64,000 bases of DNA from Paracoccaceae bacterium (GCA_958296035.1 OY282431.1:3022037-3086036); one strand, 5' to 3'; counted from the first letter of the stretch, positions 38,727 through 50,598 are shown. The notes: generated by a model from the letters alone, not told the origin. Made by a program: numbers and translations.

Positions 38727-39105
38727 GCGGCTGACTCCTGACCATACTTATATTGCATATATCTGACTATAGCCATCAATGCGCTGCAAGTAGGTTATGG
38801 AACAACAACACAAACTCTTTAGTGAGATATCCGGGCTAGCCGGAAGAGATACTCTTGAGTGCCCTGGCACCCGCATTCCGGTATCTGAACCGGCCCCTTG
38901 TCCCTGCGTAAGGTCTGATGCTCACGATACGAAATGCAATTCTGTCGGTATATACCCTGTGAGGCGTTATGCATCGTTAGCAAGCCCTGACCCTGGACAA
39001 GCTAGAATCCTTCCCGGTATTCCCAGAGGAAGTTGCTAACACCTCCTGCCGACTGACAGCCAACACAATTTCAAGATGCCTCTTCCAGAAATTGTCTTCA
39101 AGAAT

Positions 39106-40637
39106 GAGCCTCTTTCAAAACTATTGAGTTCAATGTTGTTGTAGCATCATGATGACTGAAGTTGCATTGAATTCTATGGTCTCAGGCCAGAGACGAACGA
39201 TTTTCGCATTTTGAAGGCGGATTTGCCGATTTGGAACAGGAATGTCCTGCCAAGGAGACACGCCTGACCGCACCGTCCTCGAAAAAGAGGACAGTGGCCG
39301 ATCAGCCTGGTGGCCGCTGTCCGGTCAGGGGGGGGGTCTTGCAGGTTAGTCGGGCGCTGCCAGTCGCATCAGTCGCTCGGCGGTCATGGCCAGGACGCCG
39401 AACATCAGGTGACAGAACACCTTGGCATGCCCCTGGACCCTGATAAAGCGGCCACCGTAATTGTCCTTCAACTGTCCGTTGACACGCTCGACTGTCGAAC
39501 GAACTTTGTAACGCTCGGCGGCCGGGTCGGTATGGCCGATACAGCGCCTGGCAAGGGCTTCAGTCTTGCGGTGCGCTTTCAACGCCTTGTTGTTGCGTGG
39601 ATTGACATCAATGATCGGGACATGGCCCAATGACCGGCTGTGCTCGGCGATGTCCTTGCTGTCATAGGCGGCGTCCATCAATTCATAGAGATGATCAATG
39701 CGCTTGCCGCTCATCACTGACAGTGGAATGGCCGCCTGGCTGTCATGCATCGAGGCCGAGGTCAGAATGCAGCTGATCGGCACCTCGCCGTCTGCCGCAT
39801 CGATATGAAGCTTGTAACCCTTCCAGCTTTCGGAAAACCCCTTGGAGTTCTTCTTCTTGCCAACATCGCAATGCACCGGCAAATCGGCCAGCATGGTGTC
39901 AAGATCCGAAACACGTTGCTTTTGCAGTCGGGTCGGTGCCTTGATGACCTCCTCGCCCTTGCGCGGCCGACCAGGCTTGCGTTTGGGCTTGACCGCCTTC
40001 CTGGCACTGGCCTTCACCGTCTTCGACGTCTCACGCCCCTTGATCGCCGTCGCATCCCGAGAGATGTGACCGACACAGGTGTCCGCATAGGCCACCTTGA
40101 TCAAGGCCTCATGGATGCGTTCCGGAATGCGGTGCTCGGCAAACGCCGCAAAGCTACGGGAAAAGGTGGCCTCGCTCGGGATCTGCCTGACCGTCTCCCA
40201 GCCACACAGGCGGCGCAACACAGGGTCATTCTGGACCCGGTCGATCAGGGCTCGCGTCGTCGAAAGATTATACACCGCCTTGGCAATGAAGGCGCGGGCA
40301 ATGGCGGTACGGCTCTGTTGCGGACGGCCGGGGCTGTGGCGGGAGTTGCAGTGGACAAAAGCCTCTGGCGGGGCAAGATCAATCACCGCGATCATACGGC
40401 GATGGTTCTTGTTCAGCGGGCCAAGCGTCTCGGCGAGCGAAGGACAGAGAACGTCTTGAAATCGGTGCCAACACGTTGTAAGTTCTGCACTCAATGGCAT
40501 GGGATCGTTTCCTCCGTATTCGGTTCGTAGAACATACTGTTATACAGGAGCAGCGATTCCTTGCCTAGGCCTGATCGGCAAAAAGTGCTGATAATCGGGC
40601 AAAAACCCCCGGTTCATAAGAGTTTTGCAAGAGGCTC
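39106..40637 (-). mobile_element. Intact insertion sequence, copy B (IS5/IS1182-like), 1532 bp
   Basis: The same element as at 2795-4324, inverted. The ends are GAGCCTCTTTCAAAAC and, from the right, GAGCCTCTTGCAAAAC. A clean 4-bp target duplication GAAT flanks it (39102-39105 and 40638-40641), confirmed by the uninterrupted copy of the target at about 30975. It inserted 30-40 bp inside the 5' end of the nuclease-STAND gene. Confidence 0.92.
39346..40500 (-). CDS. DDE transposase of IS copy B
   Basis: A 384-residue transposase identical to copy A except for one Glu/Lys change in the SGKRIDHL segment. It has the same DUF772-like N-terminus, basic linker and DDE motifs. The frame is intact, and the clean target duplication argues that this family transposed recently in this genome. 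Confidence 0.9.
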   Translation of the reverse strand: MPLSAELTTCWHRFQDVLCPSLAETLGPLNKNHRRMIAVIDLAPPEAFVHCNSRHSPGRPQQSRTAIARAFIAKAVYNLSTTRALIDRVQNDPVLRRLCGWETVRQIPSEATFSRSFAAFAEHRIPERIHEALIKVAYADTCVGHISRDATAIKGRETSKTVKASARKAVKPKRKPGRPRKGEEVIKAPTRLQKQRVSDLDTMLADLPVHCDVGKKKNSKGFSESWKGYKLHIDAADGEVPISCILTSASMHDSQAAIPLSVMSGKRIDHLYELMDAAYDSKDIAEHSRSLGHVPIIDVNPRNNKALKAHRKTEALARRCIGHTDPAAERYKVRSTVERVNGQLKDNYGGRFIRVQGHAKVFCHLMFGVLAMTAERLMRLAAPD

Positions 40638-43600
40638 GAATATCAGGCCCCATGGCGGTAGCCGCCATATGGCCTTCGAGGAACTTTGCTCGCAGTTGGC
40701 GCGCCTTGAAGCCCGCCCGAACGGCTCGAAATTCATCCGGAAGGGCGCTGGCGGCGACGGTGGTGTCGAGTGCTTCATTAGACTACGCAATGGAAGTGAG
40801 CGGGGCTGGCAGGCCAAGTACGTGTTCAAATGGGACCACCTGACCACACAGCTCGACTCGTCCATGGAGGCCATGATCGACAAACACCCCCGAATGGATG
40901 AGATCACAATCTGCCTTCCTTTCGACCTTCCGGATTCCCGGCCAGCAAAAGGGATGAGTGCCAGGAAAAAGTGGGAGAGGTGGAAGGCAAAATGGAAAAC
41001 CCGTGCTGCAGCAGAGCAGCGCACTCTCTCAATTGTCCTCTGGGACCAAAGTCATCTGCTGAGCCTACTTGCTACTGATACGCGGCAATACGTGGGTCAA
41101 CTGGGCTACTGGTTCGATACAACGCGCCTGACATCCGAATGGTTCTCGGCAAACTTCGAGAAGGCATGTGCAGCACTGGGCTCGCGCTATACGCCGGAGA
41201 TCAACGTTGAACTATCGCTCCGAAAGCAGTTCCTGGCCTTTGCCCGAGATCCATTCCTGGAAAATACTGTACGGAATTGGTCGCAGGACTTGTCAGGACG
41301 GAGCAATGACGTGCTTTGGGCTCTTGAGAGTGCAAACGTGAACAACGTCGTCATGCCCCAGGTCAAGGCCCTCAAAGGTTCTCTTGAAACGCTTCGTGCG
41401 GCTTTCCAGCGGCAATTTCCAGGCCCAGACAGTGACTTGCCCCTTACGAGATGGAAGGAAGAATTAACTGCTTGTCGCAATTCCGCCAGAGCTCTGGAAC
41501 AGATATTTGGCCTGCACTTGTCTGAGAATGGTGAAACGGAGAAAACCACTCGATCGGCCCGAGAATCTCTTTTCAGGCTTGTCCAACTCGTTGATCAAAT
41601 ACACACAGCCCTCGAAACTGACACTTGGCGACTGGCAAATTCACGATCCGTGCTGCTGACTGGAGATGCAGGAAGCGGCAAGTCGCACTTCTTGGCGGAT
41701 TTCGTCAAACATCAGCTCACCGAAGGTCGACCGGCTATCCTGGTACCGGGCAGTGCCATGATCGAGGGTGATCCCTGGCGCCAATTAATGGAGTATCTCG
41801 ACCTTCCCGGAGACCTCCAGACCAAACAATTCTTGGGAGAACTTGATGCTGCTGCGCGTATAGAATTTACACGCGCAATCGTTTGCATTGATGCCATCAA
41901 TGAGCACCACGGGCCGGACATTTGGCCAGACAGGCTTGCTGCTTTCCTTGCGGAAGCACAGCAGTTTCGCCACGTCGCAACAGTTCTGTCGTGCAGAACA
42001 ACCTACGTGGAGCACATTATTCCCGACTCTCTGCCAGCAAGTCGGTTGGAAAGAGTCGTTCATCCTGGTTTCAGCGGCGAAGATGCGGCAGCCCAATATC
42101 TTGCCATGAGGGGAATATCACGTCCCGGCGCACCCAATCTCCTGCCGGAATCCCAAAACCCTCTCTTCCTCAAGACACTGTGCGACTCACTTGAAAGGCA
42201 AGGCCTCCAGGAAATTCCGCAAGGCCTCCGCGGCGTAAGCGAAATATTCGGATACTATCACAAGTCCATTGTGCACTCTGTCACAATGCGAATGAAGCTC
42301 AATCACCATCTTGAGCCTGTGCGGCGTGCACTGGAACGGCTTGAAGAGATTCTCATGGACCGAAAGCAAGTCTATGCGCCTTTGGCTGATGTTAGCTGCG
42401 CCTTCGAAGAAATCGTACCTTCTGGCGGACAGCGAGAACAAATTCTTCTCATACAATTGGAGAGCGAAGGCCTACTCACAATCGAGCCCCTTCAGCAAGC
42501 TGACGGCCCTGATAGCAAGATGGTGCGTTTCACGTTCGAGCGCTACAGTGATCATAGAATTGCCGACAAGTTGTTGAGCGAACATCTGGATCCGAAGGAC
42601 ATCAAGCAATCGTTTGATTTAGATACGACGTTGGGCCAGTTTGTGTTTGGTGCAAAGAGTTATCAACAGGCGGGTGTAATTGAGGCGATCGCTATCCAGT
42701 TGCCGGAGAAATATGACACGGAGATCATTGACGTCGGACCCGCGGAAGTCAAAGTTGTACGCACTGCGTTTCTGGACAGCCTGCTCTGGCGCAAGCAGGA
42801 GTTTTTCACTGATCGGACCCTGGAATTGGCAAAACGCCTGCTAGATCCAGACCGTATTTGGGACCTTTTCATCAAAATTGCGACCGAACCATCAAACAGG
42901 TTCAATGCCACCTATCTGCATGAAGAGCTATCTCGCCTGACGATGCCCGAGAGGGATGCCACCTGGTCACACTATCTGAATAGGAATGATGGCGAGAACG
43001 ATCCAGTCGGGGTTCTCATAAGTTGGGCTTGGCAGCACGGAATGGGCAACATCAGCAGCGAAAGAGCCAGGCTCGCAGCGCTGACGCTCGGCTGGTTCCT
43101 GACCAGTTCAAACCGCGCGGTTCGCGACAAAGCAACCAAGGCTCTGGTCTGTCTTTTCGCGTCCCGCTTGCCGCTTGCTGTTGAAACCTTGCGAGCATTT
43201 GCCGACGTAGACGATTTATACATTCACGAACGGCTATTCGCAGCCGCCTACGGTGCTGCGCTCCAGGGAAATCCTGAGCAAGGGCTATCCGAACTTGCCT
43301 TGACCACGTATGAGCTTGTGTTTCCCAACGACAGCCCGCCGTTGAACGAGCTTCTGCGCGACCATGCGCGAGGAATAATCCACTGTGCTAAATGGCGAGG
43401 AAACCTGGCCGGGAATCTGGATTTTGATCGGGTCCAGCCACCTCACAATAGCCCGTGGCCAATCAAGCACGTCCCGGATTCCGTCATCGAAAGCTACACA
43501 GTGGATCGAAATGGTTCTACCGTTAGCGATAGTATCGCCATGTCCTCCGTTCACAGTGGCGATTTTGGGCGTTATATCATTGACCCTATCATCCGTAACT

Positions 43601-45180
43601 GGGCCTTGGACCAGTTGACTACTGATGATTGTCCCACCGAGCAAGATCCGGCCAGGAACTGGATCAGACAGTTTCGGACCTCGGCCACACAGGAACAGTT
43701 GCAGGCATTTGGAATTGTTGAGAGTGCCGCTAAGTCGCTTGAGTTGGCGAGGCGCTTGCACCACTTCGACACCTCTATAAAAAGAGAGGTGCTTGAGGTC
43801 GCTGAGAGAGCTTTTGAAGTGACCCTGCCTGAAGATGTTTGGGAAGCATATCGCGCTACGTCAATGGATTTCGTGCGGCTGGGTAATAATGCCAGTCTTA
43901 ACGGTCATCACACTGTCCGATTCGATTCCGACCGGGCACGCAGGTGGGTGTGCAAGCGTGCTCACGAGTTGGGGTGGACACCGGAGCGTTTCGCTTTGCT
44001 GGAATCCCACAGCAGAATTGGTCGATACAGCCCTAAGGTTGAGCGGATCGGTAAGAAATACCAGTGGCTTGCATTACACGAACTGGTTGCTCGAATGGAA
44101 GACAATCTGCTGTTCATGGGAACCCTGTATGGAGATGAGGAACCACGCCCGTACAAGGGTGCCCACGAGTTGGAATTCAAGCTACGAGATATTGATCCGT
44201 CGCTTCTCGTAGAAAGAACATTCACTGACAGTGGGGAACTGCACAACCCAACATGGTGAAGTCCTGCTGACGAACCTGATCGCTCCTCTATCAAGCCACT
44301 TGAGCGCTTGACTTGGTTGGAAAGCGAGCTGGGTCTGTTCAATGACGCCTCCCTCATTGATCTGAAAGAACCCAATTCACAGCGGCAATGGTTTGTTCTT
44401 GATGGCTCTGCCTCGAGGAGGCAGTACGGTAATTCTGGTCGGGATGAGCCGTTGGAGCGGGACACATGGTATCGCATTAATTGCATCGTTGTTTCACAAG
44501 AGAACCAGAAAGAGGCCATTCAGAGCCTCGGAGAGAAAATTCTCACTGACCCCGATGCCATTCCTGGATATAGACTCAACGCCTCGTCATATCTTGGCGA
44601 GTACCCGTGGCATCTGAGTACGGCAGTATCTGACGATTGGATCGCGCCGGATTCTGGCAGTGCAATGTCTGTCGAAGTCCGACCTGCAACAATAAGGTAC
44701 AGCACAGATGATAGAGAATACGATCATTCAATTGATGGATTGATCAAAATCGTGATGCCTGCACCGTGGTTGGCAACGGCGATGGGGCTGAAACTCAAGA
44801 ATGGCAGGAACCCCATATTTGTAGACTCCGAAGGTAAAACCCGGTTTTATGATACGTCGATTGATGGGCATGGTTTTCCAGCCGCACTCGTGGATAGAGA
44901 TAAATTCCTCGCGACACTGGACTCCCGTGGACTTTCGGCCATCTGGATTATCGCAGGAGAGAAACGTACCAACATTGGCAGGATGACATTTCCGAAATTT
45001 ACCGGTTGTGTCCAGCACACAGGCATCTATGCGATTGAGCCGAACGGTCTTTTGGGTAAAGTGCGTCCAATCTGTCGAAATTCTTCGATGACCGGCTCGG
45101 AACATCTCAAAGAAATGTTAGAGGGAAACATACCAGAGGCAATTGCGGCCCGATACAAGACGTCTACTTCTGCATCTTGA
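40561..45180 (+). pseudogene. Nuclease-STAND NTPase (Avs-like), split by an in-frame TGA
   Basis: Counting from ATG 40669, about 1503 codons read in one frame with a single TGA at 44257-44259. The homology-like texture continues after it (TW-stop-SPADEPDRSS), so a TGG-to-TGA change in a Trp-Trp pair is likely. Domains: a PD-(D/E)XK-type nuclease (GGDGGVE near residue 30, QAK near 48), a helical linker, a P-loop GDAGSGKS near 331, Walker B AIVCIDAINE near 405, the sensor LSCRTTY, then a long helical C-terminus. IS copy B removed the native first 18 or so residues; the IS end now supplies a TTG start (40561) with AGGAG upstream, or ATG 40669 may be used. This architecture is that of antiviral Avs/STAND sensors. 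A 1232-residue product lacking the last 290 residues could still be made. Confidence 0.8.
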
Positions 45181-46798
45181 GATTGGATCTGGAGTCAACC
45201 CGAATTATCGATAAGCAAGCCTGTTGTTCGCCGAATTGCCCGATTTGCCTGTCAATGCCCGAGCATCAGCTGATCGGACTGGACAGGGCCGGTAGCCTTG
45301 CGGAGGCCAGTTGAGGGTGTCGTCCGTGTGCGGCACCCTGGACGGGAGAGAGCATCTTTCATCTCGACGGATGTCTTGGCGAGTAGGCAGGCGTCCAGCC
45401 AGGAAATGATGTGGGCCACGGCATTGTCGGCCGAACGGTGCCTCGTAGGCTCCAGTTCCATGTCTCTCTTCAGTTTGCCGAACTAGATCTCGATGGCAAG
45501 GCGCTTTCCGAGCAGCAATTCCCGCTAACTTCTCCAACGCCATTGCCGCCGTGCGTACCCAACTGTGGCTGGCCGGCCTTTTCCAACGCCCTGCAGCAGA
45601 CCGGAAGGCGCAGAAACGCCCGCCACCACCACCTGCCGACAAGGCCGTCTGCAACCTTGTCACCGAGTATGACTGGCCCAAGGTGCCACCCGAACGGATC
45701 CAGCACATAGTTGAAACACTATGTTTTGCGACATAAGCGTACCAAACCGGGCTCAGGCGCAAGAATACGTCTCCAATAAGGGTCCCGGCAAGGCCGATGG
45801 CAAGATGTCGGTGACATGGGCGGCCTCGTGCTTCGCGTTGACGAAGCCCTTGATCACTCGCCAATACCGACACCTTCTGGACGTGGACCTGAGCAAAAAA
45901 CGTACAAAGTCGAGCTAAGGGGAGCAAGGCGCGCAGTCTGACGCTTCCGGAAACATCGACAATTCTCGATTGTCACCTCATCCATTCTCTGCTCCCAACG
46001 ACGCCCGCGTCCAGACCAGGTCCCTAACGACTAATTCAACAGACGGCAATATTGAGCCAGGCCCACTACTGTTAGATTCCTGACCGCTTCGCCCGGTTTG
46101 CCCCCTTCCCTGCCGTCAATCCCTGAGTTTCCGGAGCCGCTCCGTCGAAGAGTGCTGATTGATGGCCGTTCGAACAGGAACATCCAATGGTCAGCGGTTG
46201 CGGCCAATTCCAGTGTATTAGCCAGCCTGACCGGCGCATAATCGACGATCAGGCGTCATCGGATTGCGGTTCGGTGATGATGGCAAGCGGCTCTTGTGGG
46301 CTTGTCGGCTGCAATTCGGAACTCCGAAAGACGGATTCTGCAGGCTCCGCCGCTGGCGGCTCTGGCCCACATCCAGCAGCCTGGCCAGTATCTTAGGTGT
46401 CAGCACGTCAGACTTGACATTGACGGGTGCTAGTTGGGCATCGGTGGTGTTGTGGTGCAGGCAGCCGTTCAGCAGGTCGGTCAATTCAGCTTCGACGACG
46501 TTTGCCATCCGGTTGGAGAAGTTGCATGGATACAGTCATCGGTGATCCTCCTTCCGGGATTGAATGTGACGCCAGAAACCAGTGATTTTGGTGCCTGGAA
46601 GAGTGGGTAGTGACAGTTTTCTTGCGACTTGCACAGACTGTCATGCGGGGGCGGAAAGTCAGGCTGAAAGTGGGGTTGAATTCACCCGCATCAGTCCACA
46701 TGGACGACAATGTGGAAAGTCCTGTCGCAATACGAGAATTGCACGCCACAAATGAGCTTACCATTGACTGATGCCCTGCCTGCGTATATGTTACCGGC
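45181..46798. other. 1.6 kb of decayed sequence
   Basis: Frames of up to 240 codons exist on the minus strand (45205-45927), but their composition (Arg, Pro and Cys rich) is typical of shadow frames. Short plus-strand pieces around 45550-45900 look like transposase debris that I cannot place. No intact gene. Confidence 0.45.
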
Positions 46799-47188
46799 AT
46801 GATGGACGAGCCGGACATAAATAGGCTTGCCCGGCAAATCGCCGTGCAGTAGGAACGCATGGAGACGCGAAAAGCAGAGTTTACGACGGAATTCGCCACA
46901 TTCCGGGAAAGCATTGCCACGGAATTCGCTAAAGTGCGGGAAGAAAATGCCAGGATGCGGGAAGAAAATGCCAAGTTCTATGCCAAGCTTGGCACCGCAT
47001 TTGCAGAGTCAAAAACCGAGTTTGCCGAGTCAAAGACCGAGTTTGCCGAGTTAAAGACCGAGTTTGCCAAACTTGGAACTGGAATTGCCACGTTTCAAGC
47101 CGAGGCCGCCAAGCGTGAAACCCGCCTACTGCTTGCCTTCGCCGCCATGCTCGCCCTCGGACTGACAATTCATAGTTTCCTGAATTAA
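46799..47188 (+). pseudogene. Coiled-coil protein with C-terminal membrane anchor, early TAG
   Basis: From ATG 46859 a 109-residue protein reads open: a coiled coil with near-identical short repeats (FAESKTEFAESKTEFAELK, and two REENA units) followed by a C-terminal hydrophobic helix (LLLAFAAMLALGLTIHSFL). The frame continues upstream to ATG 46799/46802, giving MDEPDINRLARQIAVQ before a TAG at 46850-46852, which is the normal beginning for such DUF1640-like proteins. The native start is therefore cut off by one nonsense codon, although translation from 46859 could still yield a membrane-anchored coiled coil. Role unknown; such genes occur as orphans in many bacteria. Confidence 0.6.
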
Positions 47189-47541
47189 CACTTCTGCGGG
47201 GGACGCGAAGACCGCAAACCCCGGCTGCGAATAGCATTGACCGTGCAGTTGTCATTCTTCCTGGCATCGTCGCTGCCTTTGAGTGGCTGTCGTTGCACGG
47301 CGGTAGCGAAGATTGGCCTTTTCTGCCTTGGTCGAGGGTCGCGTCACGCCGCCCACTAGTGATGCAGTCGACCTGCTTGTAGAGGGCTTGTGGCCATCGA
47401 TGCACAGCCAAAAGTCCTCAAGAGACGCGATAAAGGGGTCCTGCCGCTGGTGCTTCACGCGCTCCGCCGAACCGGTGAGCTAATAGCCAACATCTGCTCT
47501 CTTCTGCATCCACGATCGTGCGGAGACAGGGAGCAAGAGCA
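47189..47541. other. No gene seen
   Basis: Short shadow frames only, between the coiled-coil gene and an IS21 fragment. Confidence 0.45.
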
Positions 47542-47682
47542 ATGGCAATCAGCCTGGTGGATGTGGTGCAGATTCACCAACTGAAGCGGCAAGGGTACAG
47601 CATCAGCGAGCAAGCACGATCCATCGGACGGGACCGCAAGCATCTTGAACGGGTGATAAAGACGCAGTCGGCCACCTGCTGA
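47542..47682 (+). pseudogene. IS21-type transposase (IstA) N-terminal fragment
   Basis: A 46-codon frame reads VVQIHQLKRQGYSISEQARS followed by IGRDRKHLERVI, the helix-turn-helix opening of IstA proteins, then ends at a TGA. The rest of the transposase and its IstB helper are absent. Confidence 0.7.
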
Positions 47683-48074
47683 CGGGATCAGGCCGGGGTG
47701 TTTATGTTCCGGGAGCGGACCTTGAAGTTTACGCTGGTCCCATGACCTGAAACCGGCGTGCTGCCGGCTTATTCCAGTCCCGGAGAGTTTAGACTCATAG
47801 AACGAACAGGGAACATTATGCTGTGCCTCTGCGCCGGAAATGCAGACACACGCAAACGTAAGCGTGATTGGTCGTGTAAAACGTGATTCCGGGTGACAGC
47901 AACGGGGCTTGGACAAAAGGGCTGCGTCTTAGTAGAGCAAGAAGGTGGCGCACCCTGCCCATTGCTTTAGGGTGCGAATTTCATGTCGCGACATTGTGAC
48001 CTCAATTCCGACCGCTATCACCTACTTCTCGCAGGGACGGCCGGTGGCCTCGTATCGGCTCTTTCGGTGCGCCA
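47683..48074. other. No gene seen
   Basis: Debris between two IS remnants, with no recognisable motif. Confidence 0.45.
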
Positions 48075-48530
48075 TCAGGTAATCCCGCGCACCGCATCGA
48101 AACGACCCGACTGATCCCGGGCCCTGAAAGTCAATAGCGCCTGGCCCCCCTCCTTACTCCACCGCATGCCAGACTGCTTCATGCGCTCCGTTAACGGCGA
48201 TCTGTTGGCCGCCTCAACAATCCCCGAGCCGATCGGAAGCCGCTCCTCTCGCAACCTCCGGTAACGCATCCGCTCCTTTTTCACACGCAAATAGCCCGGC
48301 ACCTGCTCCAACTCGCGGCGCCCGCCAACACTCGTGTCGTTTCCCAAGTAGATCCAAAAGTGAATTCTTTGATCAATCCACTGCTGTGTGGGACAATTTG
48401 TCCCGCTTGGCGCCGACATTGACTTTTCGGCCTCCAGACGGACATTGACCCGCTCCATGCAGCTGCGCGGCAGGTAGCACCGCTGCGCCCGGTCGACATG
48501 ACCGCCATGCTGCTGTACTCTGGCCTGGAG
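48075..48530 (-). pseudogene. ISKra4-family transposase C-terminal remnant
   Basis: The minus-strand frame carries the family's C-terminal block: YRRLREERLPIGSGIVEAAN, then QRMK-type ERMKQSGMRW and GGQALLTFRA. The N-terminal two thirds are missing and the remaining upstream part is frameshifted. It abuts a different transposase fragment at about 48531. Confidence 0.78.
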
Positions 48531-48908
48531 CCAGACGCTCCTTGTTGCGGCAGGGATTGGGTTTGAAGATCGCCACCTTTCCCGATACCTCGCAGAACGC
48601 CTTGATGGCCTTGGCATCACAGGCACTCTCAATCGACTCAAGAATACGCTTGACCCTTTCGCCGGTCGGTGTCTCCAGCCGTATCGCTTCCCTGGCTTTC
48701 ATGCAGCGAGGCCGAGGTCTGGACGCAACTGAGGGGTACGCCCGCCACCGGCGGTGTCAATGTGCAGCTTGTATCCACGCCAATTCATGCTATTTCCCTT
48801 CGCACTCGTCCTTTTCCGGCCTACATCGCAGTTCTGCGGCAACTCGGCGAGCATCACCTCCAGGTTTTGCCTTCCCTGGCACTTGAGACAGATCACACTC
48901 TGTTGCAT
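48531..48908 (-). pseudogene. IS5/IS1182-like transposase fragment
   Basis: Two frames give pieces in the right order for a transposase related to the intact IS here: LAELPQNCDVGRKR with NSMNWRGYKLHIDTAGGG (48699-48908), then ESIESACDAKAIKAF and VAIFKPNPCRNKER (near 48531-48660). A frameshift lies between them and both ends are missing. Its sequence is distinct from the intact element, so it is an older relative. Confidence 0.72.
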
Positions 48909-49179
48909 CTTCGGACTGTCGGGACCGGGCTTGTCAATGCCAAGTCAACAGGACCCGGCCTTGCTAACTTGTACGTACCCACTTCTTGCAATTTGTGATC
49001 AGCCATTGCTGATCTGACCCTCCCTCTTTCCCGGTCTCCCTCGTCGCTTCGGCGCAGGGGAATGATTGTGGCATTGGTCCCGACCTTTTCCGGCTCGAGG
49101 TTCCGGTGCTTGCGCAACAGGGAGAATAGGCCCGAGTGAACGGGTTCCAGAGCAAGAGTAAACCAACCGATGTCCAGTT
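48909..49179. other. No gene seen
   Basis: Short stretch with no recognisable content between the transposase fragment and the SIS-domain relic. Confidence 0.4.
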
Positions 49180-49680
49180 TCAGACAGTCTCGGTGACCTT
49201 CTGGAGGCCAGCAGGCAAATCCGGATTTTCACCAAGCTTGAAAGAGAGAGACTCGACGAAGCAGTAGAATGCAACAGCCTGGAGAAGAGGGTCGAAAAGT
49301 TCATGCCCACACTTCGGAACCGGCAGCATGCACGTCTCATCTTGTGCGGTTGCCGTGAATACTGTCGCGTTTCGACTGCGCATCCTCCTTATGGCCGCAT
49401 CTATCGAAGATGCTGCAGGACCACGTGCTGCGAATACGAGAGCAGAGAGTCTCTCATTCGCTAAAGCAACCGGTCCATGCAAAACCTCGGCTGCTGAGTA
49501 GGCTTCAGCGTGCAGGCGACAGGTTTCCTTGAGTTTCAACGCTGCCTCGGCAGCAATGGCCAAGCCCGGACCACGACCGATACAAAACATTGATCGTGAA
49601 CGCGAAACTGGCTCCAGTGCCGATGACCAGTCGCAACTCAGTGCCTGCCGAGCCAGGTCCGGGAGTTCGGCTCATAGAGG
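49180..49680 (-). pseudogene. SIS-domain aminosugar isomerase/deaminase relic
   Basis: The open part reads GRGPGLAIAAEAALKLKETC, AEAYSAAEVLHGPVAL and ends LQKVTETV, which matches the second SIS domain of GlmS-like/NagB-II sugar isomerases. Upstream, the frame still gives sensible residues (AELPDLARQALSCDWSSALE) until a TGA near 49680, beyond which the first SIS domain is not recognisable. Half the protein is missing, so it is not functional. It once probably acted on glucosamine-6-phosphate or a related aminosugar. Confidence 0.72.
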
Positions 49681-50598
49681 CCAAGTCCTGGCATCGCCTC
49701 CATTTGAAGTCAGGCTCGCGCAGGTTACAGCTTCAAGACCAGCTATACAGGGTTGGTCAGGAACCCGTGTCAGTATCAACACCACCGCCGTCGGCTACAC
49801 TGTTAACCCCGGACAGCGTCTTCCTTGCCAGATGGCGGCAATGGGAAAGGGCGGGGTCAATGGCCCTGTCGTCCGGTTCGGCAACCGGATACTTGGCAAA
49901 CACCTATCATGAAACGCAGAATTCCGCGTCATGGTGTTTCATGAGGGTCAGGGAAAATGGAAGCCAGACAGCAATTCCCGCTGACATTTGTGCATGATCA
50001 AGGATGACGTCCCATCACATTTTGCAATATCCTGCAAGTCACGCTTGTGGTTGATCAGACGCATGTGAGCTGCCATAAAGTGGCACATCATAGTAGCCGC
50101 CAATACTCCCGCACTGCTTTCACCTCAACCCGGCCCCAAGAGGTCGCTCGTAATCTCTGGACACCTCTGACAGGCAGTTCTCCGAGCTCGACTTTTTACA
50201 TTCCTGGATCAGGTCCACGTCCGGAAGATGTCGGTTTCGGCGATGGTGTCGACAGCTTTATCGAGCGGAGGCACGAGGCCGCCCATGTCCCCGACATCCC
50301 TCCAGCGGTAGTGGCAGGACCAGGCACTGGACCCGGAACCTTTCGCCCGAGCCTTCCGGCTTGAGCCGTGCGGTCGGCGCCTCGGTTGCGGTCAGGATGA
50401 GCGTGTAGCCGCCGTCCGTACCCAACCCCGGCTCAGCTGTAATGTCCAACGCTCCCAGCCAGACCGGGAAGAGCGAAAAAATATGCCGCCCGAAAGCGCC
50501 CGAACCCGAGTTTGCGGCCTCGCGACCACAATAGACATGACAAAGGTCCCCCCGGACACCGTAAACGCGTGGTCAAGACGCTATGCTATGCTGCATAA
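49681..50598. other. About 0.9 kb of decayed sequence
   Basis: By position it may include the lost first half of the SIS-domain gene and a neighbour, but no motif is secure. A 63-codon minus-strand frame at 50258-50449 was not recognised. Confidence 0.4.

Larger units (their letters stand above)
38835..41480 (+). repeat. Direct repeat, copy 2, interrupted by IS copy B
   Basis: Second copy of the unit at 30713-31822. The match runs through 38835-39105, is broken by the IS at 39106-40637 and resumes at 40638-41480, after which only this copy continues into the full nuclease-STAND gene. It is therefore the parent-type copy for the 3' sequence. Confidence 0.88.

Noticed and set aside
44257-44259. 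TGA in the STAND gene as a selenocysteine or readthrough codon
   Set aside because: No selenocysteine insertion structure is apparent, the residue lies in a Trp-Trp context rather than a redox motif, and other genes here carry plain nonsense or frameshift lesions.
45205-45927. A 240-codon minus-strand frame as a protein
   Set aside because: Arg, Pro, Cys and Gly rich with no motif, and overlapped by equally open frames on the other strand; typical of shadow frames in decayed DNA.
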